Part shown: piece by piece, positions 53,634 through 62,818 of the stretch
Layout: each line of letters opens with the position of its first letter
Numbering within the stretch: the first letter of the stretch is position 1
Origin: Curvibacter lanceolatus ATCC 14669
GTDB lineage: Bacteria; Pseudomonadota; Gammaproteobacteria; Burkholderiales; Burkholderiaceae_C
Direction: 5' to 3'
Length of the DNA: 64,000 nt
Assembly (NCBI RefSeq): GCF_000381265.1
Contig: NZ_KB906268.1
Location: 1 to 64,000 of the forward strand
The notes under the pieces: generated by a model
The model's input: only the letters and a program-made list of their open reading frames with translations
What the model was told of the DNA's origin: nothing
Databases searched by the model: none
Translations under genes and position numbers: made by a program

Positions 53634-54744
53634 TGACCGCCTGCTGGAACACACGTGGGTGCACCGCGTCACGCTGGCGCGCGGCAAAGCCGGGTATGTC
53701 GAAGAATCGCGGCGTTGGGCCACCATGACCGTGAAGTCTGCGGCCGAGACCACGCTGCACGAATGGCCTGGGGCTGCTGAATGGCTGAAGTCGTCCCCAT
53801 TCGATACCTTTGAGCGCAAGTCACAGCTGCTGGGCCGTTTGGACCAGTTCCATGAAGCGATCAAATCCTTCACAGGGCCGATGAGCAAGCAGACGTTCGA
53901 CGTTCTCATGGGGCGCTTCAAGACGGTCATGGACGCCGCCAACAACCCAGGAGCCAGGTTGCGGTTTCCCGTCCTGGCGTTCCCGGTTGGCCTGGTCTTC
54001 CATCCCAGAAGCGGTGAGATGAGCTACCTCTGTGTCGGTACCCGCAGGCCGTATCGATTTCTGGCAGCGCTGGCGCCGGATTTGAAGGGCTCAATGCAGG
54101 TGGTCGAGTCGATGCGCTGGTGGTTTTCGAACGAACGTCAGTTCCAAAAGCGCTGGAATCAGGCCCCGGACGCTCGCAACGACTGGCGCATCCTGCAGTG
54201 CCCGATCGACGCGTTCTCGACCGAGTTCGGAAACTTTGTGAAGCCAGCAAAGCTGGATCATGCGGTGAAGGTGGTGGATCCCCCTGTGAGCGCCTTGCTG
54301 GCTGATTGGTATGAACTGGGGGTGCAGTCACTGGAGGGCTCCGCGAAGATCCTGACATCTCCAGCGCTGCTGGGGGCAGATGGTCGGCTCGATGTTGATC
54401 AGCTGCTCGGGATCCGTCAGATTGAGGGCCTGGACCCCATGGAGACCCTGGTCATTCGAATCCGTGGTGATGGCGCTCCTAGGCTGAATTGGTGCTTTGA
54501 TGTGGCCACGGTGGGCACCCCCATGCCGAGCTTTGGTGGACTCAGTATCCCAGAGGGGTGCTCCATGAGCAGCTCGTACGAAACGTCGGTTCACGCAGCA
54601 GCTGCGCGGGAGTTCCGAGAGGCGCTCACGCTGAAGGAGTTTGGGCCGGGGGCCCGACTCGTGAACGCCAGAGATCTGCCCGACGCGCCGCAAGCCAGTG
54701 AGGGGGTGGAGCGGTGGTTTGTTGTGCATGATCGATCAGAATGA
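53479..54744 (+). CDS. Hypothetical protein joined to the kfrA region
   Basis: The 421-aa frame opens at a TTG without a good ribosome site, and an ATG three codons later is no better. Coding-like sequence continues upstream in the same frame to about 53425, so the annotated start is probably not the true N terminus. The product is soluble, with segments such as VRTHGYAPLRLVLSGTAKLVVYMAP and MSYLCVGTRRPYRFLAALAPDL. No family is recognised. It has higher GC than the genes to its right. Confidence 0.6.
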   Translation: MNQMFDLSMEQDSRTAEVEAFVRTHGYAPLRLVLSGTAKLVVYMAPKDEERDDRLLEHTWVHRVTLARGKAGYVEESRRWATMTVKSAAETTLHEWPGAAEWLKSSPFDTFERKSQLLGRLDQFHEAIKSFTGPMSKQTFDVLMGRFKTVMDAANNPGARLRFPVLAFPVGLVFHPRSGEMSYLCVGTRRPYRFLAALAPDLKGSMQVVESMRWWFSNERQFQKRWNQAPDARNDWRILQCPIDAFSTEFGNFVKPAKLDHAVKVVDPPVSALLADWYELGVQSLEGSAKILTSPALLGADGRLDVDQLLGIRQIEGLDPMETLVIRIRGDGAPRLNWCFDVATVGTPMPSFGGLSIPEGCSMSSSYETSVHAAAAREFREALTLKEFGPGARLVNARDLPDAPQASEGVERWFVVHDRSE

Positions 54745-54783
54745 TTAGGATGGGTCGTTTTTGGAACAGGGACATAGCAACAT

Positions 54784-55311
54784 ATGAATGACATTGGTAA
54801 TAAATCACCGAAGTCTCAAGCAGATATTCGATCGATTGGGGATGGCCGTGGATCTATTCGGCAATTGGCTGGTGCCATCGAAGAGACTGGACGGCAAAGA
54901 GGGCTGTCAAGATCCGAGATTGCCGGAATTCTTGGAATAACAATTGGATATTTCAACGCGCTGCTTGCTGACTCGGGAGATAAAAGCAGGGCTCTCGGTC
55001 GTCCGCTTCTTGAGGCGAGCGCGGGCTTCCTCGGTCAAAGTGTCATCGGGGTCATGCTGATGGCGGGGCTTCTTGATTATGAGGATCTAGTGTTTACTCC
55101 CAATCATGAGGAAGCACTAGATTCTTTCTACTCTCGATTTAGCGCAGATCCGCTCTTGTGTGGGATGCTGCCGACCTGGGCTGAATGGAAGGGGGGATCA
55201 GTTCTCTCTGATGCAAGTAAATACAGACTTGTACACCTTTTTTCAATCGCATTGGGTCAAAAGATATTGGAGAGTGAAGAATTCAGGCATGCACGATTCC
55301 GTGTTGATTAA
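54784..55311 (+). CDS. HTH regulator-like protein
   Basis: This 175-aa protein has an XRE-like helix-turn-helix (LAGAIEETGRQRGLSRSEIAGILGITIGYFNALLADS, about 26-63). A helical C-terminal domain of unknown type follows (LGQSVIGVMLMAGLLDYEDLVF). It begins the lower-GC accessory stretch 54784-57279 and may regulate its neighbours. The start lacks a clear ribosome site. Confidence 0.65.
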   Translation: MNDIGNKSPKSQADIRSIGDGRGSIRQLAGAIEETGRQRGLSRSEIAGILGITIGYFNALLADSGDKSRALGRPLLEASAGFLGQSVIGVMLMAGLLDYEDLVFTPNHEEALDSFYSRFSADPLLCGMLPTWAEWKGGSVLSDASKYRLVHLFSIALGQKILESEEFRHARFRVD

Positions 55312-55382
55312 TGAGTGTGAAAGTTCCTTCTGAGATTTGTTTCTGTTTGTTGAGTTGGTTCTAAAGGTGGGCGGGCTGGTTC

Positions 55383-55586
55383 ATGAGGTATGTTTTATAT
55401 CTGATTGTTTTGGTGCTTGGATTTACCTATGGCTGGGTTTCCTTCATGGAGCCTGGAAATGTTCGTGAAGATGCATCCTTGTCTTGCCTGGAGCAAATGA
55501 AGATTTCGACTGGGGACAAGGAGGCGGAGGCGAAAGCTGATAAAGCATGTCGGCTCGCGAATGAAGTCCGGAGTGGACATCGCTGA
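55383..55586 (+). CDS. Small membrane or secreted protein
   Basis: This 67-aa product has an N-terminal hydrophobic segment (YVLYLIVLVLGFTYGWVSF) and a polar tail with two cysteines. It overlaps the start of the 572-aa membrane protein gene, so the two may be coupled. No family is recognised. Confidence 0.5.
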   Translation: MRYVLYLIVLVLGFTYGWVSFMEPGNVREDASLSCLEQMKISTGDKEAEAKADKACRLANEVRSGHR

Positions 55587-57279
55587 AATACCATTCCTAG
55601 AATTTGTTGCTACAGACTATAGCCAGTCCTTCACATTTTCGATTCCTATGAATTCACCAGTCTCCGTAGATACCAGTTCTCTCTTGACAATGCTTGGGCT
55701 GTTGGCTGCGGTTTGGGCCGTCATTCCTGTTAATTCCAAGCTCGGCTTTAGGTTGAGTCTTCGGTGGTTTGAGCGGATTTTCATTGCTGCCATGCTGGTG
55801 GTGATCCATCTTGTAGTTTTTGAGTCGCTTCTTTTGTATTTTGCGGGTTTTCCTATAACGCCTGCCTGGTGGCCTTTGGATAAAAATACAACCTTGTATT
55901 TGCTCTGCCTTGTTTTGGCGCTGTTTGTTTATGGCAGAAATAGCGGCTCGAAAATAACAAAGTGGAATATTGGTGTTTTTGACGAGTTGACGACTTCGCT
56001 CTTGCACGCAGGGAAATTCGATGAGCTTTCTGAGTTGCTTCAGCGCTACTTGGAATCGGTGCTGGATCTGGCGTCTTCTGATGGTGTTCGTTCCCGGTTG
56101 GCCGCTGCAATTCGGTCTTCTCGTGGTGATTTCCACATCACGTTTGAAGATGATGGGCGGGTCACCTTGGGTAGAAATGACCCAGTGAGATGGTATTCCC
56201 GGCAGTTGTTCTCAATACGTGACTGGCTTGCAGATGTGATTGGTCCATCAGAACGGGCCAAGCGTCGGGCAAGAATTGTTGCGCATCGACTGTTATCTTC
56301 AAGAAAGCTCACAGCCCGCTTGGCTATTTCGCAACCCTACCTCTGTTTGCGAATCATGGAGCGGGCTATTCAGGTTTTTGATGGATTCCAAGATAACTTT
56401 TTTGAAGAACTTCTTGCCAATGATTCGAGTATTTTGTACAGCGAGGTGATGGGTAACGATAACTTTGCCGGAGGTCAAGGTCGTCGGCTGAGGTTGCCAG
56501 AGGAGAATAGGCTCATTCGGTTTTATTGTGCTGATGTTGCCGTTGCAGGTAAGTTCGGGGTATACAAGTCTATAGGTGAGGCTGTATTTAGGCGAATCGA
56601 TGAAGATGATTCTTTCGTAAGAAGGCTCAATGGAAGATTGCTGACTTTTGTTGAAACCAGCAAGAAGCACGATCCGGTCTATATTGGTGTTTATTTTTTC
56701 AGGATAATGGTTTTTGAAGGCCTGCATCAGCGCTCGAATGACCATTTGTGGCTTCATTACATGCCGCTTTTTGCTGGGCGCCTTGTTGATCGCGCTCGTG
56801 CAGTTAGGCCGGGGGATGAAGTTGAAGAGTTTCCAACACCCCTGGCATATCTGCTCTATGAGATCACCTCAACAACCTGTGATTGGATTAGAGAGGCCGA
56901 GAATTTGGTTGAGCCTGGAGATGTGGTTTCAAGGGATGGCGATGTTGGTCCTTGTATTTACATTTGCTTCGAAGCTTCAGAGGCTATAGGGCGGGTTTTG
57001 AAGCATGTATTGATGAGTGAGAAATTTACCGATCGGTTTAAGACGATGATGCTGTGTACGGTTCTGCATGCATATCGTGACATCAGTCGCTGCAGTCATT
57101 TGTGGCTGCTTTCGTTGTCTTTGCAGAGGTATGTGATTTCTCCGTATGAGTTTTTTAGAGATGATGAGTATTTGAGTCTGTTGATGTATTATTATCGTTC
57201 TCAAGACCATGTGTTAACATCGGAAACCAAGAAGTTTGGCGATGCTATTGATGCTGCTCTGACGCAAAAATCCGATTAA
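55561..57279 (+). CDS. Large membrane protein of unknown family
   Basis: This 572-aa protein has three N-terminal membrane segments (SLLTMLGLLAAVWAVIPV, IFIAAMLVVIHLVVFESLLLYFAG and TLYLLCLVLALFVYG) and a large cytoplasmic helical region of about 430 residues. Motifs such as FDELTTSLLHAGKFDELSELLQRYLE are visible, but no family is recognised. The start overlaps the 67-aa gene by 26 bases and has no ribosome site, and an ATG at codon 30 is possible. The GC content is clearly lower than in the tra region. Membrane-anchored cargo of this kind can be defence or exclusion genes, but that is speculation. Confidence 0.65.
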   Translation: MKSGVDIAEIPFLEFVATDYSQSFTFSIPMNSPVSVDTSSLLTMLGLLAAVWAVIPVNSKLGFRLSLRWFERIFIAAMLVVIHLVVFESLLLYFAGFPITPAWWPLDKNTTLYLLCLVLALFVYGRNSGSKITKWNIGVFDELTTSLLHAGKFDELSELLQRYLESVLDLASSDGVRSRLAAAIRSSRGDFHITFEDDGRVTLGRNDPVRWYSRQLFSIRDWLADVIGPSERAKRRARIVAHRLLSSRKLTARLAISQPYLCLRIMERAIQVFDGFQDNFFEELLANDSSILYSEVMGNDNFAGGQGRRLRLPEENRLIRFYCADVAVAGKFGVYKSIGEAVFRRIDEDDSFVRRLNGRLLTFVETSKKHDPVYIGVYFFRIMVFEGLHQRSNDHLWLHYMPLFAGRLVDRARAVRPGDEVEEFPTPLAYLLYEITSTTCDWIREAENLVEPGDVVSRDGDVGPCIYICFEASEAIGRVLKHVLMSEKFTDRFKTMMLCTVLHAYRDISRCSHLWLLSLSLQRYVISPYEFFRDDEYLSLLMYYYRSQDHVLTSETKKFGDAIDAALTQKSD

Positions 57280-57350
57280 TGAATGAAATGATGCCTTCAA
57301 TTTTTTGTTTAGCCTCCGTTCTTGGTTGAAGTGTTAATCAGGAATTCTGA

Positions 57351-57707
57351 ATGCCCATCACCAAGCGCCCTTGTTCTAACTGCCCCTTTCGACGTGACGG
57401 TGCCGGCGTCGAGTTGCGCGAGGGCCGACTCCAGCAGATCGTCACAGGACTTCTGGCGGATGACACGCAGACCTTCGTGTGTCACAAGACATTGGATTCG
57501 GAACGCATGACCTGTGCTGGCGCCGTGGGCGTCGTGAGCAAGGCAGGGCGCCTGCCGGTGATCGCTCGACTGGGCCTGGTGTACGGCGTCATAACCCAGA
57601 ACGACATTGAGGCTTCCGCTGCCATGGTGATTGACTCCCAGGCATTGGGGATTGGATTGGAGAGCCTTGATGAGTCAAAGGAGGCCCACCATGGATCAGC
57701 TTCCTGA
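57351..57707 (+). CDS. DUF6283-like cysteine-motif protein
   Basis: This 118-aa protein begins MPITKRPCSNCPFRRDG, and a later CHKTLDSERMTCAG completes a four-ligand pattern (CxxC...CH...C), probably a metal site. The PCxxCPFR start fits the DUF6283 group of plasmid and phage proteins of unknown function. It overlaps the next gene by 17 bases and heads a run of small accessory genes. Confidence 0.65.
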   Translation: MPITKRPCSNCPFRRDGAGVELREGRLQQIVTGLLADDTQTFVCHKTLDSERMTCAGAVGVVSKAGRLPVIARLGLVYGVITQNDIEASAAMVIDSQALGIGLESLDESKEAHHGSAS

Positions 57708-57963
57708 TCAAGTTCAGGTGAGCCAGGACGGACAAACAGTGTGGGTCCACAGCGCCGATGGAAGCACCGTGGGGCGCTTTTCAAAGCGGTTCGGCCTCGA
57801 CGTGCATCGGACGGTGACGGAGCAGCTGCAGGGCGCATCCCAATGCTTGCACTGCACCCATGAGCCACCCAACCACGCTGAATGGGTGCTCTTCTGTCAC
57901 CTCATGCGTGAGCATTTCGGAATTCAGGTGGACGTGGGCTTGCTGACCATGGCGCCAGTTTGA
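57691..57963 (+). CDS. Small hypothetical protein with CXXC
   Basis: The start at the ATG 57691 has AAAGGAGG seven bases upstream and gives 90 aa. The longer open frame lies inside the upstream gene. It holds CLHC and further His/Cys residues (CLHCTHEPPNHAEWVLFCHLMREH), a possible metal site. The function is unknown. Confidence 0.65.
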   Translation: MDQLPDQVQVSQDGQTVWVHSADGSTVGRFSKRFGLDVHRTVTEQLQGASQCLHCTHEPPNHAEWVLFCHLMREHFGIQVDVGLLTMAPV

Positions 57964-57994
57964 CCCTCGCACGGCTTGTAATGGGAGAAAAGAG

Positions 57995-58408
57995 ATGGTG
58001 AGTGCAGCCCTACAGCACAAGATCGACCAGCAGAGGGCTGCAGCCCCTTTGGAATTGCCCAAGGCCCGCCTCTGTGCTCGCGTGGTGCTGGCCGCCCTGG
58101 CAGAGGATCCTTCGGCCTCGGGCGGAGCGGATTTGGTTGCAGCCCTGGCAGCATTGAAAGCGGATCTCGGCCAAAGGTGGTCTGCGGTGACCGCGATTCA
58201 GTACATGTCCGGGCGCCAGGCGGAGTTCGCCGCTGAATGCGGGTTGCCGCAGGAGCGTGCGGGGCTGCTTTGGGCTCATCTGGTGGCCAAGGCCTTGGTT
58301 GATGGCGCGCAGCCTCTGGGGGGCCTCAGCAGCGCTCACGTGAATGCCTTGCAGGGACAGGCGCAGATGCTGGCGCAGGGGCTGTTTTCAGAGGAGAAGG
58401 TGCAATGA
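57995..58408 (+). CDS. Hypothetical protein
   Basis: This 137-aa Ala/Leu-rich helical protein has a GGGAGAAAAG ribosome site, and its stop overlaps the next start (ATGA). No family is recognised. It belongs to the 57351-58653 row of closely spaced small genes. Confidence 0.6.
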   Translation: MVSAALQHKIDQQRAAAPLELPKARLCARVVLAALAEDPSASGGADLVAALAALKADLGQRWSAVTAIQYMSGRQAEFAAECGLPQERAGLLWAHLVAKALVDGAQPLGGLSSAHVNALQGQAQMLAQGLFSEEKVQ

Positions 58409-58653
58409 GTTGTGTGTACGAGGACATGGCTGACCTCATGGTCGCCTCGATGTCCGGGGCTGCTACCGGGATGAGCCGCGACGAGTTTGTCGCCTTGTTC
58501 AAGACCCGGTTTCCTGACGAGGCTGACTTCCGGGTCTTCTTGGCCCAGATGCGCGCTCACACCGCACAGATCCTCGGTTCAATGGCCACGGCTGGCGCCG
58601 CAAACGACCAGGGCCAGGCGCCAGCTGGTTCCCCGGCCAACCGTTCGCAGTGA
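58405..58653 (+). CDS. Small hypothetical protein
   Basis: This 82-aa protein is translationally coupled to the previous gene by an ATGA overlap. It is helical and acidic (MSRDEFVALFKTRFPDEADFRVFLAQMRAH) and ends in a low-complexity tail. No family is recognised. Confidence 0.55.
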   Translation: MSCVYEDMADLMVASMSGAATGMSRDEFVALFKTRFPDEADFRVFLAQMRAHTAQILGSMATAGAANDQGQAPAGSPANRSQ

Positions 58654-58705
58654 TGGCCGATCGCCGTAGACATACCTTCGCCCCCCACCGCTTGAAAGTC
58701 CACCC

Positions 58706-59344
58706 TTGAGCAGCTCTGAACTCGACCCGAAAATTCTGGCCAAGATCAAAAAGTGCTTGGCCCTGGCCACCTCTGACAACCCCAATGAGGCCGCCACAGC
58801 CATGCGTCAGGCCCACGCGCTCATGAGCAAGCACGGGTTGACTGCAGAGGCGATCACGCAGGCAGACATTGGCGAGGCCCAGACGGCCAGCCGAACGATG
58901 GCGCGCAACAAGCCCTCCAAGTGGGAAGCGGCGCTGGCTGGATTGGTCGCAAACGCCTTCGGCTGCAGGATGCTGATCGCGAGCATGGTGCCCAAGGAGG
59001 ATGCCGAGCTGCCCAAGCGCAGCCAGGGCATTTTCAATGTCGGCAAGTACATCTTTGTCGGCCTCAAGAATCAGGTCGAAATCGCCGCGTACACGGCCCA
59101 AGTCCTGACCCGCAAGTGCCAGAAGGCTCGGGCCGCTTGGATCAAGGAGAAGTGCTCGGGCCTCTCGAAAAAGCCTGGGGGACGCAAGAGGACCACCGCC
59201 CACGGCGATGAGGGCGGGAGAACGTCGCCGAGATGCTCGTTGGTGGACGAGCTGAGAGGAGAGGGCATGGATTCAGGACGAGAAAGGCGATTGGCGGTGG
59301 TGGGTTTTATCGTGGGCGCACGTGGGGCCAGGTGCCCACAATAG
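58706..59344 (+). CDS. DUF2786-like protein
   Basis: The 212-aa frame starts at TTG. The N-terminal 45 residues (ILAKIKKCLALATSDNPNEAATAMRQAHALMSKHGL) match the DUF2786 helical motif found in phage and plasmid proteins. A central part (WEAALAGLVANAFGC...FVGLKNQVEIAAYTAQVLTRKC) also fits that family. The last 50 residues are Gly/Arg-rich, unlike the family, so the 3' end may be shifted or degenerate. It overlaps the convergent gene at 59307 by 38 bases. Confidence 0.65.
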   Translation: MSSSELDPKILAKIKKCLALATSDNPNEAATAMRQAHALMSKHGLTAEAITQADIGEAQTASRTMARNKPSKWEAALAGLVANAFGCRMLIASMVPKEDAELPKRSQGIFNVGKYIFVGLKNQVEIAAYTAQVLTRKCQKARAAWIKEKCSGLSKKPGGRKRTTAHGDEGGRTSPRCSLVDELRGEGMDSGRERRLAVVGFIVGARGARCPQ

Positions 59345-60089
59345 GTTCTGAAAACCCCTTTGACCGCAGTGTGGTGATGGCAAGAACGATGTTTGATGTC
59401 GAGTAGGCCTGTAGCTCAAGGTCGGGCATGCCGCACTCAGGAGGGAGGGCCTTCTCCCACCCCTCGAAGACCGGCCATGGCGCCAGCTTTTGGCTTCCGT
59501 CCTGGGCCTGGACGCGCACCCAGTGTTGGCCCTCAGGCGAGCGTAAAACCGCCACGGAGAAGTTTCTGGTGTGCTGCCATGGCCAAGGTCGATTGGGAGC
59601 GGCCAGGGGCCTTTCTTGGGGCTTGCTGGGCTGCTCTCTGGTCTGGGAAAGCTTCTCCATGCGCTCAAGGAAACCCATTTTGGGCTGGCCCCGGTGCTGG
59701 CCAGCTGCATGAGCGCGCAGCGCCCGCAGCTTGGCGACGGCTTCGGCCCTTGCCTGCGCTGCCTGGACCTTGAAGCGCTCGATCAGCTCTGCTGTGTTGT
59801 CGATCAGCAGCTGGCGCTCTTCGTCTGTCAGTCGGCGCCCAGACCCTGAGGCGCCAGCATGCAGCGGCTGGCCAAGAGCCTTTGCAGATCCGTATCGCTT
59901 CGCAAAGCAGCTCGATCCCAGCGCCAGCAATTGGCCTCCTTCGTCCACCACGTGAATGGCAGCGTAAACACTGTGCTGGCATCCTGGCTGCTGACAGAGC
60001 ACCCGGTTGGTTTGCGCGACGGCCACGATGGCCAGCAACTTGGCGTGCACGGGAGCCGAGGAAGTTGGGTTCGTTATTTGATATGTCAT
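59307..60089 (-). CDS. Hypothetical protein
   Basis: The start at the ATG 60087-60089 (MTYQITNPTSS) gives 260 aa and begins the folded-looking sequence, while the frame remains open to 60335 with a less protein-like extension. It has CQQPGCQHSVYAAIHVV, a possible metal or thiol pair, then SSCFAKRYGS. A helical linker (LIERFKVQAAQARAEAVAKLRAL) and a C-terminal part complete it. No family is recognised. Confidence 0.6.
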   Translation of the reverse strand: MTYQITNPTSSAPVHAKLLAIVAVAQTNRVLCQQPGCQHSVYAAIHVVDEGGQLLALGSSCFAKRYGSAKALGQPLHAGASGSGRRLTDEERQLLIDNTAELIERFKVQAAQARAEAVAKLRALRAHAAGQHRGQPKMGFLERMEKLSQTREQPSKPQERPLAAPNRPWPWQHTRNFSVAVLRSPEGQHWVRVQAQDGSQKLAPWPVFEGWEKALPPECGMPDLELQAYSTSNIVLAITTLRSKGFSEPIVGTWPHVRPR

Positions 60090-60558
60090 CTGAGGTGATT
60101 GTGTGGTGGTGGATCCGCTCTTGTCGTGCTCAAGGCCGTGAAAACCACCGGGGTACGGGTTTTCCAAAAGTCGTACCCTTTGACCGAGCACGAGTCCCAT
60201 TGGTGCCCCTGACTCGACCCAGGCCTGAGCGCTTAGACTTCCCCCATATAAAGGGAGAGAGTGGATGGGAAACTGGAAGGCGGTCATCGCGAGCGTCCTG
60301 GTGCTTTGCGCGTTTGGGAATGAGGCACCAAACATTGATGCCCCGTCACTGCTTCAACGCCCCTTACCTGCAGGTGGGTGATTGCCACGGCCACCACCCG
60401 AGGGGTGCCCAGGAACTTGGCTGGGCCCATTCGGCACGGGGCCACGGGATGCGTTCAGTTCGAAATTTGTCATGTCATTTCCTATGAAGTTGATTTGAAA
60501 TCGTCCCGGGGGACAGGCGATATCCTCCCCGGCCAGGTGACCCCTTTGGTACCGCAAC
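60090..60558. other. 469-bp region without a firm gene
   Basis: It holds a GGGTACG / CGTACCC inverted repeat (about 60152-60178, 13-14 base centre) and a possible 38-aa reading frame at 60265-60381. The remainder is GC-rich with no clear promoter or gene. The inverted repeat could be a protein-binding site. Confidence 0.4.
60265..60381 (+). CDS. Possible 38-aa peptide
   Basis: The ATG is preceded by AAGGGAGAGAG, a strong ribosome site. The peptide has a short hydrophobic segment (VIASVLVLCAFG) and a polar tail, as in a truncated signal or lipoprotein-like peptide. It is short, so only the ribosome site supports it. Confidence 0.3.
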   Translation: MGNWKAVIASVLVLCAFGNEAPNIDAPSLLQRPLPAGG

Positions 60559-61614
60559 ATGGAAAACTTAGCGCGCCAGCATCATTCGAAAACGACATCC
60601 TCCGCCGTGCAACAGTCAGGCTCGTTCATATCTCCCTTTGAGCCGGTTGCTGTTCAGCGAGAGCTTGGCACCTATGGCAAGTTTCTGGATCTGACCCCGG
60701 GTCTTTTCAGTCCACCACATCCCGAGTTCATGGTCAGACTCGTGACTGATGCCGTAAGTCATCAGGCCTATTTGAGAGATGCCTTGGGTGGTCAGTTCAA
60801 GAACTTTGAAAATCATGTAAGAGGCAAGCATAAAGCCAGCGAGATAACTCTAAAGTCGATTGGGAGTGTGTCCAGATTGGACGTTGACCTTCTCAGAGGC
60901 CTTGGCGGCACCGCTCCTGATGGCCCATTGCTTGTCAACCTTTTAAATATATTCCAGGCAATTGAGGCACTTCCTGCATCCTTCGCAATTGGGATGCATC
61001 GCACTGAAATTCGGTGCAAATGTTGCGGCCATAACATCGTGGATGATGTCGCGCAGTGGTGGACGGAAAACGGGGCTGGTATACGTCAATCCGAATTCAT
61101 TTTTGCTGAGCGTCTTTTGAAAGCCTTGGTGATGGTTTGTTGTCTGTGTTATTTTCCAATATTCACCTCACTGTCTGGCGCGAATCTCGTTTCAGAGTTG
61201 TTTGAAATTGCAGATCCCAAGCGGCATGCAATTGGCAACTGGCTATCGATGGTCCAGAAGTCAGCCTCCGCTAAGTCGCTTGTTGAATTGCATAAATTCA
61301 TTTTTCGTGAGTCATCCCCTTCTGATTCCGAAATTGCCTATGGCAGGCTCAAGAAATGGGCGTCAGGACAGGATGTGATGCCATTTGAGGCGGCAGAGAG
61401 AGTTGCCAAGGCTGGTCGCTTAGGTGACGGATGGCGACCTCAACTGGTCAAAGCCAGATCGGTTGCTGTGATTGTCGATTTTGTTCATTCTTCACTGCCA
61501 GATTCTGGCGATGATCTTCAGATTCTTGCGCGGCAGATTGTGTTAGAACGAATCAAGAAAATCGACTTGAATTTTGGAACTATTGTCAGGCAGCATTACC
61601 TCAATAGGAGGTAA
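60559..61614 (+). CDS. Hypothetical protein with cysteine cluster
   Basis: This 351-aa soluble protein has a central CKCCGHNIVDD cysteine-rich motif, possibly metal binding, followed by helical segments including VMVCCLCYFPIF. The C terminus (GRLKKWASGQDVMPFEAAERVAKAG) looks helical. The start lacks a clear ribosome site. No family is recognised. Its GC is lower than that of the row of small genes to the left. Confidence 0.55.
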   Translation: MENLARQHHSKTTSSAVQQSGSFISPFEPVAVQRELGTYGKFLDLTPGLFSPPHPEFMVRLVTDAVSHQAYLRDALGGQFKNFENHVRGKHKASEITLKSIGSVSRLDVDLLRGLGGTAPDGPLLVNLLNIFQAIEALPASFAIGMHRTEIRCKCCGHNIVDDVAQWWTENGAGIRQSEFIFAERLLKALVMVCCLCYFPIFTSLSGANLVSELFEIADPKRHAIGNWLSMVQKSASAKSLVELHKFIFRESSPSDSEIAYGRLKKWASGQDVMPFEAAERVAKAGRLGDGWRPQLVKARSVAVIVDFVHSSLPDSGDDLQILARQIVLERIKKIDLNFGTIVRQHYLNRR

Positions 61615-61670
61615 TGTTCTACAATTAGGGGTAGGGTACTTTTTATTCAATCGATTGGTGGACTTTGTTT

Positions 61671-61922
61671 ATGGGTGATTTGATATTTTTCGGTGCTCTG
61701 ACTTGTATGGTGCTTATTGGGTTTGTATCTCTTGCATTTAGGGTTTTCCGTGGAAGGGATGTGAGTTCAAGCACTCAATCAATTTCGGCTGATTCTGGAG
61801 TTTCCATTCCTGACGGCGGGGTACGGACGTTCGGTCAACTTGATGACGTGGATGAATATACAAAGCTTTCTTGTGATCCGACAAGACTGCCTGGTCATTC
61901 GCATCTCTTTGATAGAGAATGA
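61671..61922 (+). CDS. Small single-span membrane protein
   Basis: The 83-aa product starts MGDLIFFGALTCMVLIGFVSLAF with one membrane helix and a polar tail. It lies just before the HAD-like gene in a low-GC stretch. No family is recognised and the ribosome site is weak. Confidence 0.45.
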   Translation: MGDLIFFGALTCMVLIGFVSLAFRVFRGRDVSSSTQSISADSGVSIPDGGVRTFGQLDDVDEYTKLSCDPTRLPGHSHLFDRE

Positions 61923-62001
61923 ATTTCTATTCGCATCGGCGCATCTACTGGGTATGCGTATCTGCAAATTTGTTTTAACTCAGTGGAAAATTGGTGTGAA
62001 A

Positions 62002-62541
62002 ATGCCTATTGTTTTTGTCCGACAACTCTTGTCTCGCCTCAATGGACCGGAGGGTAAGCAGCCTATTTCTAGTACAAAAACTTCTAAGTTAGGAATTAAC
62101 GCTAGGCCATTAGAGCGATTGCCTGCGTTGGGTGTTGTTTTTCTGGATTTTGATGGGGTTCTTCATTCTGGGACAAGTGGGACCTTTGCCCTTTTGCCAA
62201 AATTCGAAGACTTACTGACTATTCATCCTGGCATAGATATAGTAATTTCATCGACTTGACGCAATGCCGAAATTGAATATCTAAAACGCTATTTTTCAAT
62301 TGAAATTTCGACAAGAGTTATAGGTGTCACTCCTGAATTCGATGGACTCGCTGCGCGTGGGCGGGAGATCATGCATATTGTCAACACCTACCAAATCAAA
62401 AATTGGATTGTGCTTGATGATGATCCTAGACTGTTTGATGTTGATTTTCAAAACATCATATATACAGAAGGGCACACAGGCATTACCGATGCACATCTTG
62501 AGCCCTTGGCGAAGCATTTCAGATCCTGGAAGACTGCTTGA
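62002..62541 (+). pseudogene. HAD-type phosphatase-like gene with an in-frame TGA
   Basis: The first half contains VVFLDFDGVLHSG, the HAD nucleophile motif, and IDIVISST, the second motif. At 62257-62259 there is TGA where relatives usually have TGG in an SSTWR-type motif. The same frame then continues as RNAEIEYLKRYF...IVLDDDPRLFDVDF...GITDAHLEPLAKHF to a stop at 62539-62541. The continuation keeps HAD features (WIVLDDD), so the gene was intact recently. It is interrupted by one nonsense codon, or by a base error. The start at 62002 is one of several possible. Confidence 0.7.
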
Positions 62542-62776
62542 TTCCTTAGCGTAAGACGTTTTGATGAGGTAAGCAATTTTTTGTGTTTAAGTGCCCTTGC
62601 CTAAAGTTATTAGATCAGCCCTTCGCGCATTTCGTTCAATTAGGTACTCATAAATCGGTTCAACTTACATCACGAGCATCATCCATGATCCGTCAACAGG
62701 GTGGTTCTTTTAATCGATAACGAGCGAATTTCGAGTTCAAGCGCCTTGGAAGGGTGCTGGCGCCCCAAAAAGAAAA

Positions 62777-62801
62777 CCCCCGGCCATTGCTGGCGCGGGG
62801 G
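62777..62801 (-). terminator. Terminator of the leftward gene at 62819
   Basis: A GC-rich stem (CCCCCGGCCA with TGGCGCGGGGG, one bulge) is followed on the minus strand by TTTTCTTTTT. It lies 18 bases after the stop codon. Confidence 0.85.
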
Positions 62802-62818
62802 CTCGGGGTTGATCAGGC

